The notes: generated by a model from the sequence alone, not told the origin. 64,000 nucleotides of DNA from Prevotella melaninogenica (GCF_018128065.1 NZ_CP072359.1:930001-994000), one strand, 5' to 3'. Positions 25,778-34,681 are shown, counted from the first letter of the stretch. Made by a program: numbers and translations.

Positions 25778-27109
25778 TTACTGAGGCTGTCTGCCTTCAT
25801 GTCTATTATATTGTGGGGCAGCTTCGTTCTGTTGTTGTGCAGGACGCGGACCATTGTAAGGACGGCGATTACCATTCTGTGGGCGGCGGTTGTCGTTCTG
25901 TGAACGTCTATTGTTGTTTTGCTGATGATGGTTGTCCTGTCCATCACGCTGATTACGGCGATTATCGCGTTGTGGTCTGCTATCTTGTTGTCCGTTGTTA
26001 TTGTGAGGTTGGTTATTCTTTCTACGCTTTTTTGCCTTATCAAATCGGCTGAGGTCAGCACCAGCAAGCAGGTCAACAGGCTTCTTAGCTGGTTTAGCTT
26101 TACCATCATTGAGCAACGAAAGTGGTTTTTCTCCACGTCGGTTCATTTCGATAATCTCCTTTGCACGCTCAGCACTGATTGTTTCGAGGTTTGCGGCGAG
26201 ATTCTTATCGGTAGAGTAGGTGCATTGACCATTGAGAATATCAGTCTTGAAGAGATGGTATTCGCCATCCATAGTCTCCAGCACCACCTCCTTACTTGGT
26301 AATCTCCTACTTGCCTCCATGTAGTCGTCAACCTCATAGTTCAGACAACATTTCAGTTTAGCACACATACCTGCCAGTTTTGTTGGGTTGAGTGAGATGT
26401 CCTGAATACGGGCAGCTGTGGTCGAAACACTGGAGAAATTCTTCATCCATGTAGCACAACAAAGTTCACGACCACATGGACCAGTACCACCAATACGTCC
26501 TGCTTCCTGTCGTGCACCAATCTGTTTCATCTCAATTCGTACGTGGAAGGCTGCTGCGAGGTCCTTAATGAGCTGGCGGAAGTCGACACGTTCGTCAGCA
26601 ATGTAGTAGAAGATAGCTTTGTTTCCATCGCCCTGATACTCTACGTCACCAATCTTCATCTTAAGTCCTAAACCCTTTGCAATCTGTCGGCTCTCAATCA
26701 TCGTGGCATGTTCACGAGCTTTTGCCTCGTGATATTTCTGCATGTCAACTTCCTTTGCAAGGCGATAGACACGCTTAATGTCGTCAGGTGACTTCACACA
26801 TGATGACTTCTTTATCTGCAACTTAACGAGACGACCAGTCAGCGTAACCACTCCGATGTCGTGTCCAGGATTAGCTTCTACAGCCACGATGTCGCCCTTC
26901 TTTAAGTCAAGGTTGTTGACATTGTGATAATATCCCTTTCGTGTATTCTTGAATTGAACCTCAACAAGGTCGGTTGTCTGGTTGTTTCCGGGCACGTCAG
27001 CTAACCAGTCGAAGGTGTTCAACTGGTGCTCCTGTCTGCCACAACCTTTGTGGCATAAGCCTCGGTCGCAACCATGCCAGACCTTGAATTTCATATCTTT
27101 GTAATCCAT
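25778..27109 (-). CDS. PSP1-domain RicT/YaaT-like protein with an Asn/Gln/Arg-rich tail
   Basis: The 443-residue protein contains the PSP1 domain of the RicT (YaaT) family, roughly residues 40-290. Cysteine clusters are seen at the N-terminus (CDRGLCHKGCG) and in GPCGRELCCATWMKNF and MCAKLKCCLNYE. The Bacillus RicAFT complex binds [4Fe-4S] clusters and promotes mRNA processing; the extra N-terminal cysteines fit a metal-binding role here, by inference. After about residue 365 the protein becomes a low-complexity tail rich in N, Q, R and P, like tails of RNA-binding proteins. The gene lies downstream of holB, separated by a repeat-filled gap of 229 bases. Confidence 0.85.
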   Translation of the reverse strand: MDYKDMKFKVWHGCDRGLCHKGCGRQEHQLNTFDWLADVPGNNQTTDLVEVQFKNTRKGYYHNVNNLDLKKGDIVAVEANPGHDIGVVTLTGRLVKLQIKKSSCVKSPDDIKRVYRLAKEVDMQKYHEAKAREHATMIESRQIAKGLGLKMKIGDVEYQGDGNKAIFYYIADERVDFRQLIKDLAAAFHVRIEMKQIGARQEAGRIGGTGPCGRELCCATWMKNFSSVSTTAARIQDISLNPTKLAGMCAKLKCCLNYEVDDYMEASRRLPSKEVVLETMDGEYHLFKTDILNGQCTYSTDKNLAANLETISAERAKEIIEMNRRGEKPLSLLNDGKAKPAKKPVDLLAGADLSRFDKAKKRRKNNQPHNNNGQQDSRPQRDNRRNQRDGQDNHHQQNNNRRSQNDNRRPQNGNRRPYNGPRPAQQQNEAAPQYNRHEGRQPQ

Positions 27110-27140
27110 TGATTATTTTCTATTTGTTTTTATATATATT

Positions 27141-27184
27141 GGAAGCCTCCATAAGCCTCTCTTAGGAGAGGGGGTGGCAGGCTG
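27141..27184. repeat. Inverted repeat upstream of the RicT-like gene
   Basis: An inner stem CCTCTC / GAGAGG (27156-27171) is flanked by outer AGCCT / AGGCT. It lies between the RicT-like gene and the 8-bp tandem repeat. Confidence 0.45.
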
Positions 27185-27215
27185 TGATAAGCAATGATAA
27201 ATTATATTTTATGGG

Positions 27216-27338
27216 TCTCAACCAGATAATCTGTCAACCCGTTAACCCATAAACTCTTTTCACAATTAACTTGTCAACTCGTCAACCTGTCAACCAGTCA
27301 ACTCTTTCCACAGTTAACTCGTCAACTTGTCCACCTGT
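27216..27338. repeat. 8-bp tandem repeat (GTCAACYN) with 48-bp higher order
   Basis: Variants of GTCAACTC, GTCAACCT, GTCAACCA and GTTAACTC follow each other, several exactly 8 bp apart. A longer block beginning ACTCTTTTCACA (27253) recurs as ACTCTTTCCACA (27301), a 48-bp spacing. The array reaches the holB stop codon and fills most of the gap before the RicT-like gene. Confidence 0.75.
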
Positions 27339-28478
27339 CTACTTCTTCAAAAGTAGCACAATGAGCTTCAATGCCATGTCGTAGAACACAATCTTGGCAT
27401 TTGCATTCTGCCCGATGTCACGATTAGCACGCTGGAAGAGTTCGTTAACTTCGATGACGTTTGCTTCGTTGATGAATCGTGCGAAGTTCTTTGCAAAGTT
27501 CTCTTCCTCCAAAGTCATGTAGTTGAGTTCAGGGTTTCGGAAGTTGAACATAAAATTTTCGCGCACCTGCTGTTGGAAGTAAGTGAGCATACGACGTTCT
27601 TTCTCACGTCCATAGCCCGCCACAACCTCACACCAACGCTTAAGGTCTTTTACGTTACGAAGGTAGCATAGGCGCATAAGCATCTGAAACATGTTGTGGA
27701 ACTCACGGTTTTCATTGCCAGCGTCCAGCGACTCCAATGCTTTCAACCAACTACCATGTGCGATTCGAGCAATGCGGTGTGCGGCATCAGCATCAATACC
27801 CCTTTTATTGATGAGTGCCTGTTCGATGGCTTCATCTTTGATTCGTTTTACATCAATTCGCTGTGTACGGCTGATGATGGTTTCGAGAAGTTTCTCCGGT
27901 TCTTCGCATACCATGAGGAAGATGGTGCCCTGTGGTGGCTCCTCCAATAACTTCAATAACTTGTTAGCAGAGGTGAGATTCATTCGTTCCGGCAGCCAGA
28001 TGATAGAGACCTTATAGCCTCCTTGACTTGATTTCAATGCTAAAACACGTGATAATTCATCACTTTCAGCACCCGTAATGATAGCTTGCTGTGTGGTTGC
28101 CCCCATCTCCTTCATCCATTGGTTCATGGTGAAGTAAGTTCCTTGCATGATGAGACCGTGCCATTCCTTTGCAAAGTCGGTACTTACAGGTTGGTGGTCA
28201 CTACTCATGCTGGGTAGTTTTATGGTAGGATAAGAGAAGTGTAGGTCGGGATGTTCCCAGTTCCGAAGCATGGCACGAGCGTTAGAAACGGCTAGTGAAG
28301 TCGCGCCTTCTGCTTCGTCACCCGCAAGTAAATAGCTGGCAAAAGCCATCGCAAGTGCCATCTTACCCGTTCCCTGAGGTCCACAGAAGAGCAAGGCATG
28401 GGGCAGACGATCTTCTTTGACCATCTGAATAATCCGTTCCTTGACAGCTTCTTGTCCTATAACTTCTGAAAAGTTCAT
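27339..28478 (-). CDS. holB: DNA polymerase III delta-prime subunit
   Basis: The 379-residue AAA+ protein has the clamp-loader start (FSEVIGQEAVKERI), a Walker A-type loop in CGPQGTGKMALAMAFA, a sensor region (VSIIWLPERMNLTSANKLLKLLEEPP) and an SRC-like motif ISRTQRI. These identify the delta-prime/DnaX family; the gene neighbourhood and the lack of a DnaX C-terminal domain favour HolB. It helps load the sliding clamp. It begins 18 bases after metF on the same strand. Confidence 0.88.
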   Translation of the reverse strand: MNFSEVIGQEAVKERIIQMVKEDRLPHALLFCGPQGTGKMALAMAFASYLLAGDEAEGATSLAVSNARAMLRNWEHPDLHFSYPTIKLPSMSSDHQPVSTDFAKEWHGLIMQGTYFTMNQWMKEMGATTQQAIITGAESDELSRVLALKSSQGGYKVSIIWLPERMNLTSANKLLKLLEEPPQGTIFLMVCEEPEKLLETIISRTQRIDVKRIKDEAIEQALINKRGIDADAAHRIARIAHGSWLKALESLDAGNENREFHNMFQMLMRLCYLRNVKDLKRWCEVVAGYGREKERRMLTYFQQQVRENFMFNFRNPELNYMTLEEENFAKNFARFINEANVIEVNELFQRANRDIGQNANAKIVFYDMALKLIVLLLKK

Positions 28479-28496
28479 CTTCTCTTGTTCTCTTTT

Positions 28497-29498
28497 TTAT
28501 TTGCTATTCTTTTGCAGAAGACCAGTTTCTGCCAATCGTCTCATCACCTCACACACACTGCTTACAGCTGAAACGGTGTAGAAATGTACATTGTTGAAAC
28601 CATGTGCATAAAGGTCTTTCACTTGTCTGACAGTCCATTCAATACCTAAGAGGCATGCCTCTTCATCCGATTTACATATTAAAGCCAGCTCTGCAAGCTT
28701 TTTGGGGATGTCACAATGGAATGTCTTTGGGATAACATTCAGTTGAGACAGCTTTGCGAAAGGCTTTATTCCTGGTATGATAGGGATAGTAATACCCATT
28801 TTACGCGCTTGGTCAACGAAGTTATAGAACTTCTCATTGTCGTAGAAAAGTTGTGTAACGGCAAATGTTGCACCAAGATCCTGCTTCTGTTTGAGGTAAC
28901 GTAAATCTTGTTCAAGGTTAGGTGCTTCCTCATGTTTCTCAGGATAGCACGCTACACCATATACGAAAGGCTTACCAGGATGCTTCATTATAGACCCGTC
29001 AGTGAATACACCTTCATTGAAATGATTCACCTGTTTAATTAGTTCTGTTGTATGTCGATGTCCGCCCTTTACAGGTTTGAACATACGGTCTTCACGTGCT
29101 TTGTCGCCACGCAGAAGCATCAAATTCTCTATACCAAGAAACTGCAAGTCGAGTAGTTCATACTCAATATCCTCTTTGGTTGCACCAGAGCATATCACAT
29201 GAGGGATGACAGGGATACCATACGTTTGTTGGATGGCAGCCGCAATGGCTATTGTTCCAGGGCGACGACGAATGCTTTGTCGTTCCAATAAGCCATCTTC
29301 GCGCTCGTGATATACGAACTCACTATGGTGAGTCGTTATGTTTATGAAGGTAGGATTAAACTCCTTAAGCTGATCAATATTGCGGAAAAGAGACGCTGTT
29401 CCATTGCCTTTCAAAGGGGGAAGAACCTCAAACGAGAAATGCTTCTCGTCCGTCTCATCGTTCAATAATTGCTTTATATCTGTTATGTTGTTGTCCAT
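28497..29498 (-). CDS. metF: 5,10-methylenetetrahydrofolate reductase
   Basis: The 333-residue flavoenzyme reduces methylenetetrahydrofolate to methyltetrahydrofolate for methionine synthesis. The TIM-barrel family is shown by HFSFEVLPPLKGNG, FINITTHHSEF, IPVIPHVICSG, ENLMLLRGD and PIIPGIKPF. FAVTQLFYDNEKFYNF carries the conserved Gln and Phe near the folate site. A TAACTTTG element ends seven bases before the ATG, which predicts an almost leaderless mRNA. It heads the minus-strand unit metF-holB-ricT-gldH. Confidence 0.96.
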   Translation of the reverse strand: MDNNITDIKQLLNDETDEKHFSFEVLPPLKGNGTASLFRNIDQLKEFNPTFINITTHHSEFVYHEREDGLLERQSIRRRPGTIAIAAAIQQTYGIPVIPHVICSGATKEDIEYELLDLQFLGIENLMLLRGDKAREDRMFKPVKGGHRHTTELIKQVNHFNEGVFTDGSIMKHPGKPFVYGVACYPEKHEEAPNLEQDLRYLKQKQDLGATFAVTQLFYDNEKFYNFVDQARKMGITIPIIPGIKPFAKLSQLNVIPKTFHCDIPKKLAELALICKSDEEACLLGIEWTVRQVKDLYAHGFNNVHFYTVSAVSSVCEVMRRLAETGLLQKNSK

Positions 29499-29505
29499 TT
29501 GGCTA

Positions 29506-29513
29506 CAAAGTTA
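29506..29513 (-). promoter_or_regulatory. -7 element abutting the metF start
   Basis: TAACTTTG on the minus strand ends seven bases before the metF ATG (spacer TAGCCAA). No clear -33 TTG is seen. Confidence 0.55.
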
Positions 29514-29713
29514 GTAAATAAATGTGAGAAAAGGGATGGAATAGAAAAGTAAAACGGTTAAAGAGTAAAAAAGCAAAAGCACTTATCTTCTTATAAAAGT
29601 GGCGATGTGAGTAAGGGAAAAGCTGCTGTCAGATGTATTATTTAGTAGATGCTTGTCCTTTGAAGAGGGTATGACGCAAAATGAGATGATATTTTTTGAT
29701 TTACTACTAATAT

Positions 29714-30991
29714 ATGAGAAGATTCTTTATGGCAATTCTTGCCTTGACAATGGCTGTGAGTATGATGGCTGGCGACTTTGTGAAAGTTAAGAACGGACGC
29801 TTTGTGCGTAATGGGAACCCCTACTATTATGTTGGGGCAAACTTCTGGTATGGAGCTGTTCTTGGTTCTGAGGGATTGGGAGGAGACCGTGTGCGTCTTC
29901 GTCGTGAACTTGATGAGATGCAACGATTAGGTATAGACAATCTCCGCATCTTGGTTGGTGCAGATGGTTTGCCTGGTGTTGAGGATAAGATAGAGCCTGT
30001 TTTACAACCTCGTCCAGGAGTATATAACGATTCTATTCTTGCAGGATTAGACTATCTTTTAACTGAGATGAGCAAGCGAAAGATGGTTGCTGTGCTTTAT
30101 TTGACTAACTCTTGGGAATGGAGTGGGGGCTATGGTGCTTATTTGGAGTGGGCTGATGAGGGTCCTGCTTTGATACCACGTAGAGATGGCTATGGTGCTT
30201 ATACAAAGTTTGCCAGCAAGTTCGCTGCTAATCAGAAAGCGCACTTAATGTTTTATGATCATATTCGCTTCATCCTTAGTCGTACCAACAGATACTCTGG
30301 ACTAAAGTATGTTGATGACCCAACAATCATGTCTTGGCAGATTTGTAATGAGCCACGGGCTTTCTCGAAAGAGGCTTTGCCAGAGTTTGAGAAGTGGCTT
30401 TCAGAGGCAACAGCACTCGTTCGTAGCCTTGATCAGAACCATCTGATAAGCCTTGGAAGTGAAGGTGCTTTTGGTTGTGAGCGTGATTATGGCTGCTTTG
30501 AGCGTATCTGTGCAGATAAGAATGTGGACTATTGCAATATTCACATTTGGCCATACAACTGGCAATGGGCAAGAAAGACACATCTAAAAGAGGACCTCAA
30601 GGCAAGTTTTAAGCAAACGCAAGAATATATCGACAATCATCTTGTCATCTGTAAGCGTCTTAATAAGCCACTTGTACTTGAAGAGTTCGGTTATCCTCGT
30701 GATGGTTTTTCATTCTCATTGAAGAGTACAACGAAGGCGCGCGATGCTTATTACAAGTACGTTATGGATGCTGTTGCAGAGAATGCAACGAATGGTGGAC
30801 TCCTTGTTGGTTGTGACTTCTGGGGTTGGGGCGGTTACGGAAAACCTTGTCATGAGCGTTGGCAGGCAGGAGATGACTTTACTTGCGACCCAGCACATGA
30901 GCCACAAGGATTCTACAGTGTGTTTGCATCAGACAAATCAACACAAAAGATAATCCAGAAATATACAAAGCGAATGTCTGAAATTAAGTAA
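29714..30991 (+). CDS. Exported GH5-type beta-mannanase-like glycoside hydrolase
   Basis: The 425-residue protein has a signal peptide (about 1-19) and a TIM-barrel catalytic domain resembling GH5 mannan endo-1,4-beta-mannosidases (subfamily GH5_7 pattern: FVRNGNPYYYVGANFWYG at the start). The proposed acid/base is E213 in WQICNEPRAF and the nucleophile E324 in LVLEEFGYPRDG. It would cut beta-mannan or glucomannan backbones in the periplasm or outside the cell. No carbohydrate-binding module is visible. It is followed by mannose-6-phosphate isomerase, which suits the use of mannose, but a terminator-like hairpin separates the two. Confidence 0.87.
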   Translation: MRRFFMAILALTMAVSMMAGDFVKVKNGRFVRNGNPYYYVGANFWYGAVLGSEGLGGDRVRLRRELDEMQRLGIDNLRILVGADGLPGVEDKIEPVLQPRPGVYNDSILAGLDYLLTEMSKRKMVAVLYLTNSWEWSGGYGAYLEWADEGPALIPRRDGYGAYTKFASKFAANQKAHLMFYDHIRFILSRTNRYSGLKYVDDPTIMSWQICNEPRAFSKEALPEFEKWLSEATALVRSLDQNHLISLGSEGAFGCERDYGCFERICADKNVDYCNIHIWPYNWQWARKTHLKEDLKASFKQTQEYIDNHLVICKRLNKPLVLEEFGYPRDGFSFSLKSTTKARDAYYKYVMDAVAENATNGGLLVGCDFWGWGGYGKPCHERWQAGDDFTCDPAHEPQGFYSVFASDKSTQKIIQKYTKRMSEIK

Positions 30992-31001
30992 GATGATACG
31001 T

Positions 31002-31082
31002 TAAAGCTGTTGTTTGAACTTTGTAAGGTTATGGTTTAATAATTCTAAACCTATCTTCTACATAAGTCAAACAACAGCTTTA
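31002..31082. terminator. Long hairpin after the mannanase gene
   Basis: TAAAGCTGTTGTTTGAACT (31002-31020) pairs with AGTCAAACAACAGCTTTA (31065-31082) with one bulge. An inner GGTTTA / TAAACC extends the fold. It is A/T-rich at both ends and likely terminates transcription. Confidence 0.7.
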
Positions 31083-31348
31083 TTGTTGATATAAACCGTG
31101 ACGTAGAAACTGAGGGATATTTTCCTGTTATCTATTAGTAGGAATAGAGCAGGAGTAAAGGTAAAAGTTTGTTGTGTAATCATGTGATATGACAATCTTC
31201 ACTCTAACTTTTAGAGGAGAATGAAACAATGCCTTTCTGTCAGTTTTCTTGGTAATCTACTGATTAAAGTGTAACTTTGCAGTACGAATGATACCACACA
31301 TTGGTTTCGTTATTATGAAGTTTGAAACATCAAAAAAGCAATAAAGAA
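31083..31348. other. Non-coding interval before manA
   Basis: It holds the manA promoter (31249-31279). Nothing else is recognised. Confidence 0.5.
31249..31279 (+). promoter_or_regulatory. Promoter of manA
   Basis: TTG at 31249-31251 and TAACTTTG at 31272-31279 are 20 bp apart, matching the -33/-7 consensus. Confidence 0.75.
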
Positions 31349-32311
31349 ATGGAAATGTTTAAGTTTAATCCTCTTTTAAAGTCTATCCTTTGGGGTGGAG
31401 AAAAGATAGTACCTTTCAAGCATTTGACTTCAGATCAGAAGCAGGTGGGCGAAAGTTGGGAGATATCTGGTGTTAAGGACAACGAGAGTGTTGTCTCTAA
31501 TGGCGAGTACAAAGGCTGGACACTGAACAAACTGGTTGATACTTTGAAAGATAAACTGGTGGGTAAGGAGAACTATGCACGTTTCGGCAATGAGTTCCCA
31601 TTACTCGTAAAGTTCATTGATGCCCGTCAGCAACTTTCTATTCAGGTTCACCCTACGGACGAACAAGCGCAGGCTAAAGGTTTGGGTCGTGGTAAGACAG
31701 AGATGTGGTATGTAATGGAAAGTGATGCTGATGCTTCTCTTCGTAGTGGTTTGAAGCAGAAGATTACGCCAGAGCAATACAAGGAGATGGTTGAAAATGA
31801 TACTATCACTGAGGCTTTGTGTGAATATCCTGTAAAGGAAGGTGATGTGTTCTTCCTGCCAGCTGGTCGTATCCACTCTATTGGTGCAGGCTGTTTCTTA
31901 GCAGAGATTCAGGAGACAAGCGACGTAACCTACCGTATCTATGATTTCAAGCGTCAGGATGCTGAGGGTAATTATCGCCAGTTGCATACGAAGGAAGCGG
32001 CTGAGTGTATTGATTATACGGTCTATCCAGACTATCGTACACAGTATGAAGCACGTAAGAACGAGCCAGTCGAGCTTGTTAGCTGTCCTTATTTCACCAC
32101 TTCTGTTTATGACCTTACAGAGCCAATGACACTCGATTATAGCGATTTGGATTCTTTCGTAATCTTCGTTGGACTCAAGGGTGAGGGTGAGATTACCGAT
32201 GCAGAAGGAAATACTATTTCGTTCCGTGCAGGTGAGAGTGTACTCCTTCCAGCTACAGCAACAACAGTTAAGGTTTCAGGAACTATTAAGTTCTTAGAGT
32301 CTTACGTATAA
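31349..32311 (+). CDS. manA: Mannose-6-phosphate isomerase, class I
   Basis: The cupin enzyme of about 320 residues interconverts mannose 6-phosphate and fructose 6-phosphate. Zinc ligands are seen in QLSIQVHPTDEQA (Gln and His), in RGKTEMWYVM (Glu) and in LPAGRIHSIGAG (His). The start is FNPLLKSILWGGEKI, as in the family. I choose the ATG at 31349; an ATG two codons later (31355) is equally possible, while an in-frame TTG at 31322 lacks conserved sequence. The length is that of the short bacterial class I enzyme. The gene stands alone behind its promoter, downstream of the mannanase-like gene. Confidence 0.92.
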   Translation: MEMFKFNPLLKSILWGGEKIVPFKHLTSDQKQVGESWEISGVKDNESVVSNGEYKGWTLNKLVDTLKDKLVGKENYARFGNEFPLLVKFIDARQQLSIQVHPTDEQAQAKGLGRGKTEMWYVMESDADASLRSGLKQKITPEQYKEMVENDTITEALCEYPVKEGDVFFLPAGRIHSIGAGCFLAEIQETSDVTYRIYDFKRQDAEGNYRQLHTKEAAECIDYTVYPDYRTQYEARKNEPVELVSCPYFTTSVYDLTEPMTLDYSDLDSFVIFVGLKGEGEITDAEGNTISFRAGESVLLPATATTVKVSGTIKFLESYV

Positions 32312-32383
32312 ATAAGTACATTAAAGACCACTTTAGCCGAGTCTTCATGGTGTTGATAAACTGCTAATAGTGGTGTAGATTGT

Positions 32384-32429
32384 ATAAAAATAGCTTTCCT
32401 TTTCGTGTGAAGAGGAGAGCTATTTTTAT
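32384..32429. terminator. Terminator of manA
   Basis: A 21-bp stem with G-T pairs (ATAAAAATAGCTTTCCTTTTC, 32384-32404 written with one base over, against 32409-32429) ends in TTTTTATTTTA. It serves the plus strand and, by its A-rich left arm, possibly the minus strand. Confidence 0.85.
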
Positions 32430-32530
32430 TTTATAAACGTGTTTTTTGTTTTGCATTAACGTCTTCCTATCTTTATGATAGTGACCTTAATGTCCCTCTT
32501 TCCCTATCTTCAGTCGATGTTTTAAGGTAG

Positions 32531-32594
32531 CACACATATGGTGCTAAGGCTTAACACACATGGTGTTCATGGTAAACACCATTGGTGTTAGTAG
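32531..32594. repeat. 22-bp palindromic repeat array, family 1, locus D
   Basis: Units start at 32540 and 32562 with a partial one at 32584. The first reads GGTGCTAAGGCTTAACAC, which is close to a perfect palindrome; the second is diverged in the centre. Confidence 0.85.
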
Positions 32595-32607
32595 TAGATA
32601 GCATAAA

Positions 32608-32645
32608 AAAGAGGTCTCTTTCCTGTGTAAAAAGGAGACCTCTTT
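32608..32645. terminator. Terminator of the AI-2E permease gene
   Basis: AAAGAGGTCTCTTT pairs with AAAGGAGACCTCTTT. The A-rich left flank gives a T run on the minus strand, 25 bases after the permease stop. Confidence 0.8.
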
Positions 32646-32669
32646 CCGTTTTATAGATTGAATCCTTGT

Positions 32670-33794
32670 TTATTCTTTTTCCTCTTTCTTATCCTCCGCA
32701 ACAGCAGGTACGTTTTCCGTTTCTACTGTATTACCCTCTTTCGTGACATATCTTTGCCAGTAAGCAATGATAAGCGTCGTGAGTGGTAAGGCAATGATAA
32801 GTCCGATAAAGCCCAAGAGTGCACCCCAAACGGAGAGAGAGAGGAGTAGGATAGCAGGGTTGAGACCCATAGCTTTACCCATAATCTTCGGAGTTATCAC
32901 CATATCCATAAGTAACTGTACAACGGCAAAGACTGCTAATGCAGAACCAAAAATAATCCAGAAATTCTGCCCAGTGTCAGCAGCTTTGAGTAATGCTAAG
33001 AAGGCTGTTGGAACGAGGGCGAAGGTGTGAAGATAAGGAACGAGGTTAAGAATACCAATGAGTACAGCTAAACCGATAGCCATAGGGAAGTCTATAATGG
33101 TGAAACCAATACAAAAGAGTATAGCCATACAGAGTGATACTAAGCCTTGCCCACGAATGTAATTATTCAGTTCTCGTTCTACATCCTGTGCTAACCCAGC
33201 CCAGAAAGGGCGTGCTCTCTTTGGAAATATCTTAATCCAGTTGCTTGACAATACCTCATAATCAAGTAAGATAAAGAACGTGTAGAGGAGGGTGATACAT
33301 GACGCAATGATAGAGATTACGATACTTGCAGTTTGTCCTATCACAGAGAAAAGCTTTGGCATAGCACTCTTAATCGTTTCAGTGAAGTCTGGACTCTTTA
33401 AGAATCTTTCTATTTCTACTTGATTTTCCTTAATCCATCTCTGCACCATTGTCGCTATGTTATTGGTATGTGTGGTCTCATGTAAATAGCGATTGACAAT
33501 AGTCATAAACTTATCAGCCTGATTTATCATTGGTGGGACGATAAACATGAAGATGGCTGCAAAGAGTGCTGTGACAAATATAAGGGTAATGATGATGCTT
33601 AAAGCCCTACCTGGTACGTGGAGTTTATACTGTACGAACTTCACGATAGGGTAGAGGAGATAGGCTATCAACCATGCTATAAAGAATGGCAGAAGAACAT
33701 CAGAGAGTGACTTGATGATAAATCCTACCGTAAGGATTGCTAATGCTACTAAAGCCCAACGTATGAATTTATCGAAAGTAATCGTTTGTCGCAT
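32670..33794 (-). CDS. AI-2E family transporter (PerM-type permease)
   Basis: The protein of about 374 residues is an integral membrane protein of the AI-2E/PerM family, with about seven to eight helices. Family features are the N-terminal hairpin (ALAILTVGFIIKSLSDVLLPFFIAWLIAYLLYPIV, in two helices) and RGQGLVSLCMAILFCIGF, GIPYL-like GILNLVPYLHTF and PKIMGKAMGLNPAILLLSLSVWG in the C-terminal half. Members export small molecules or act as Na+/H+ antiporters; the name from autoinducer-2 export is not proof of function. I start at the ATG at 33794, eight bases after the tdk stop; upstream codons would overlap tdk. The C-terminus is Glu/Lys-rich. Confidence 0.88.
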   Translation of the reverse strand: MRQTITFDKFIRWALVALAILTVGFIIKSLSDVLLPFFIAWLIAYLLYPIVKFVQYKLHVPGRALSIIITLIFVTALFAAIFMFIVPPMINQADKFMTIVNRYLHETTHTNNIATMVQRWIKENQVEIERFLKSPDFTETIKSAMPKLFSVIGQTASIVISIIASCITLLYTFFILLDYEVLSSNWIKIFPKRARPFWAGLAQDVERELNNYIRGQGLVSLCMAILFCIGFTIIDFPMAIGLAVLIGILNLVPYLHTFALVPTAFLALLKAADTGQNFWIIFGSALAVFAVVQLLMDMVITPKIMGKAMGLNPAILLLSLSVWGALLGFIGLIIALPLTTLIIAYWQRYVTKEGNTVETENVPAVAEDKKEEKE

Positions 33795-33801
33795 AGTTGT
33801 T

Positions 33802-34401
33802 TTATTCTTTATTATTTGCTTCATTCTGTGTTGCCCTCTTGTAGCATTCACGGCACAATGGCTCGTATTCCTGCTGTTCGCCAAGCATAACACGACGATT
33901 ATCAGCAATGAGGCGGTGGCTTACGTATGCCAATGCCCCACACTTCACGCAGATAGCATGTACCTTAGTCACCTCATCAGCAATGGCACAAAGTGCTGGA
34001 ATCGGACCGAAGGGTACACCTTTAAAGTCCATATCAAGACCCGCAATGATGACACGTACCCCGTTGTTTGCTAATTTGTTGCAAACCTCAGTGAGTCCTT
34101 CGTCTAAGAACTGTGCTTCGTCAATGCCCACGACATCAATATCCGAGGCAAGAAGGAGGATGTTGCCAGATGAATCAATAGGTGTGGAATGAATAATGTT
34201 CTTGTCATGACTGACAACATCTTCGTCCGAATAACGTGTGTCAAGCGAAGGTTTGAAAATCTCCACCTTCTGTTTTGCAAACTTGGCACGTTTCATACGA
34301 CGGATGAGTTCTTCTGTCTTACCAGAGAACATACTTCCACAAATCACCTCAATGCGTCCTTGTCGACGTCTTTCACCGTTAAGATTGTCTATCTTTGTCA
34401 T
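33802..34401 (-). CDS. tdk: Thymidine kinase, type II
   Basis: The 199-residue enzyme phosphorylates thymidine in the salvage pathway. It has the P-loop in [16 protein letters not shown], the DEAQFL motif (Mg/Walker B-like) and the two cysteine pairs of the zinc lasso (CVKCG and CRECYK). The ATG at 34401 is preferred; the in-frame ATG at 34407 (ATGATTATG) is possible. A TATCTTTG element lies two bases before the upstream ATG and eight before the preferred one, so the mRNA is probably leaderless. It is transcribed with the AI-2E permease gene. Confidence 0.95.
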   Translation of the reverse strand: MTKIDNLNGERRRQGRIEVICGSMFSGKTEELIRRMKRAKFAKQKVEIFKPSLDTRYSDEDVVSHDKNIIHSTPIDSSGNILLLASDIDVVGIDEAQFLDEGLTEVCNKLANNGVRVIIAGLDMDFKGVPFGPIPALCAIADEVTKVHAICVKCGALAYVSHRLIADNRRVMLGEQQEYEPLCRECYKRATQNEANNKE

Positions 34402-34409
34402 AATCATTG

Positions 34410-34417
34410 CAAAGATA
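34410..34417 (-). promoter_or_regulatory. -7 element abutting the tdk start
   Basis: TATCTTTG on the minus strand ends eight bases before the ATG at 34401 and two before the ATG at 34407. No -33 TTG is visible. Confidence 0.5.
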
Positions 34418-34642
34418 TATAATTAAAAAAGAATAGATAAACGTTAAGCGTTAAAAGTTATTGAGTAGGTATGTTCTTTGCTTTCTCAACTAAGGAAAAA
34501 AGTGAGTTAAGCTAAAATTATTGAATAAAGTTGATGTTTTTCGTTGATAAGAGTGCTTATTCTTAAAATTTACAACATCATTGTTACTTTGTCTTTTCCC
34601 TTGCAAACGGACATAATTGTTATGTAAAAAAGCTAATTTATT

Positions 34643-34672
34643 TTGCTCTTCTGTTCATTTACTTTACATTTG
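34643..34672 (+). promoter_or_regulatory. Promoter of rsmI, abutting the start codon
   Basis: TTG (34643-34645, within TTTTG) and TACATTTG (34665-34672) are 19 bp apart, a good -33/-7 match. The ATG follows after nine bases, so the leader would be about three to six bases. Confidence 0.75.
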
Positions 34673-34681
34673 CAAATAACA

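Larger units (their letters stand above)
32312..32669. other. Non-coding interval between convergent manA and the AI-2E permease
   Basis: It contains two strong hairpin terminators (32384-32429 and 32608-32645) on either side of a family-1 22-bp array (32531-32594). No gene is seen. Confidence 0.75.

Noticed and set aside
27216..27338. CRISPR or origin iterons
   Set aside because: Units are 8 bp, degenerate and without spacers; no replication initiator gene is near.
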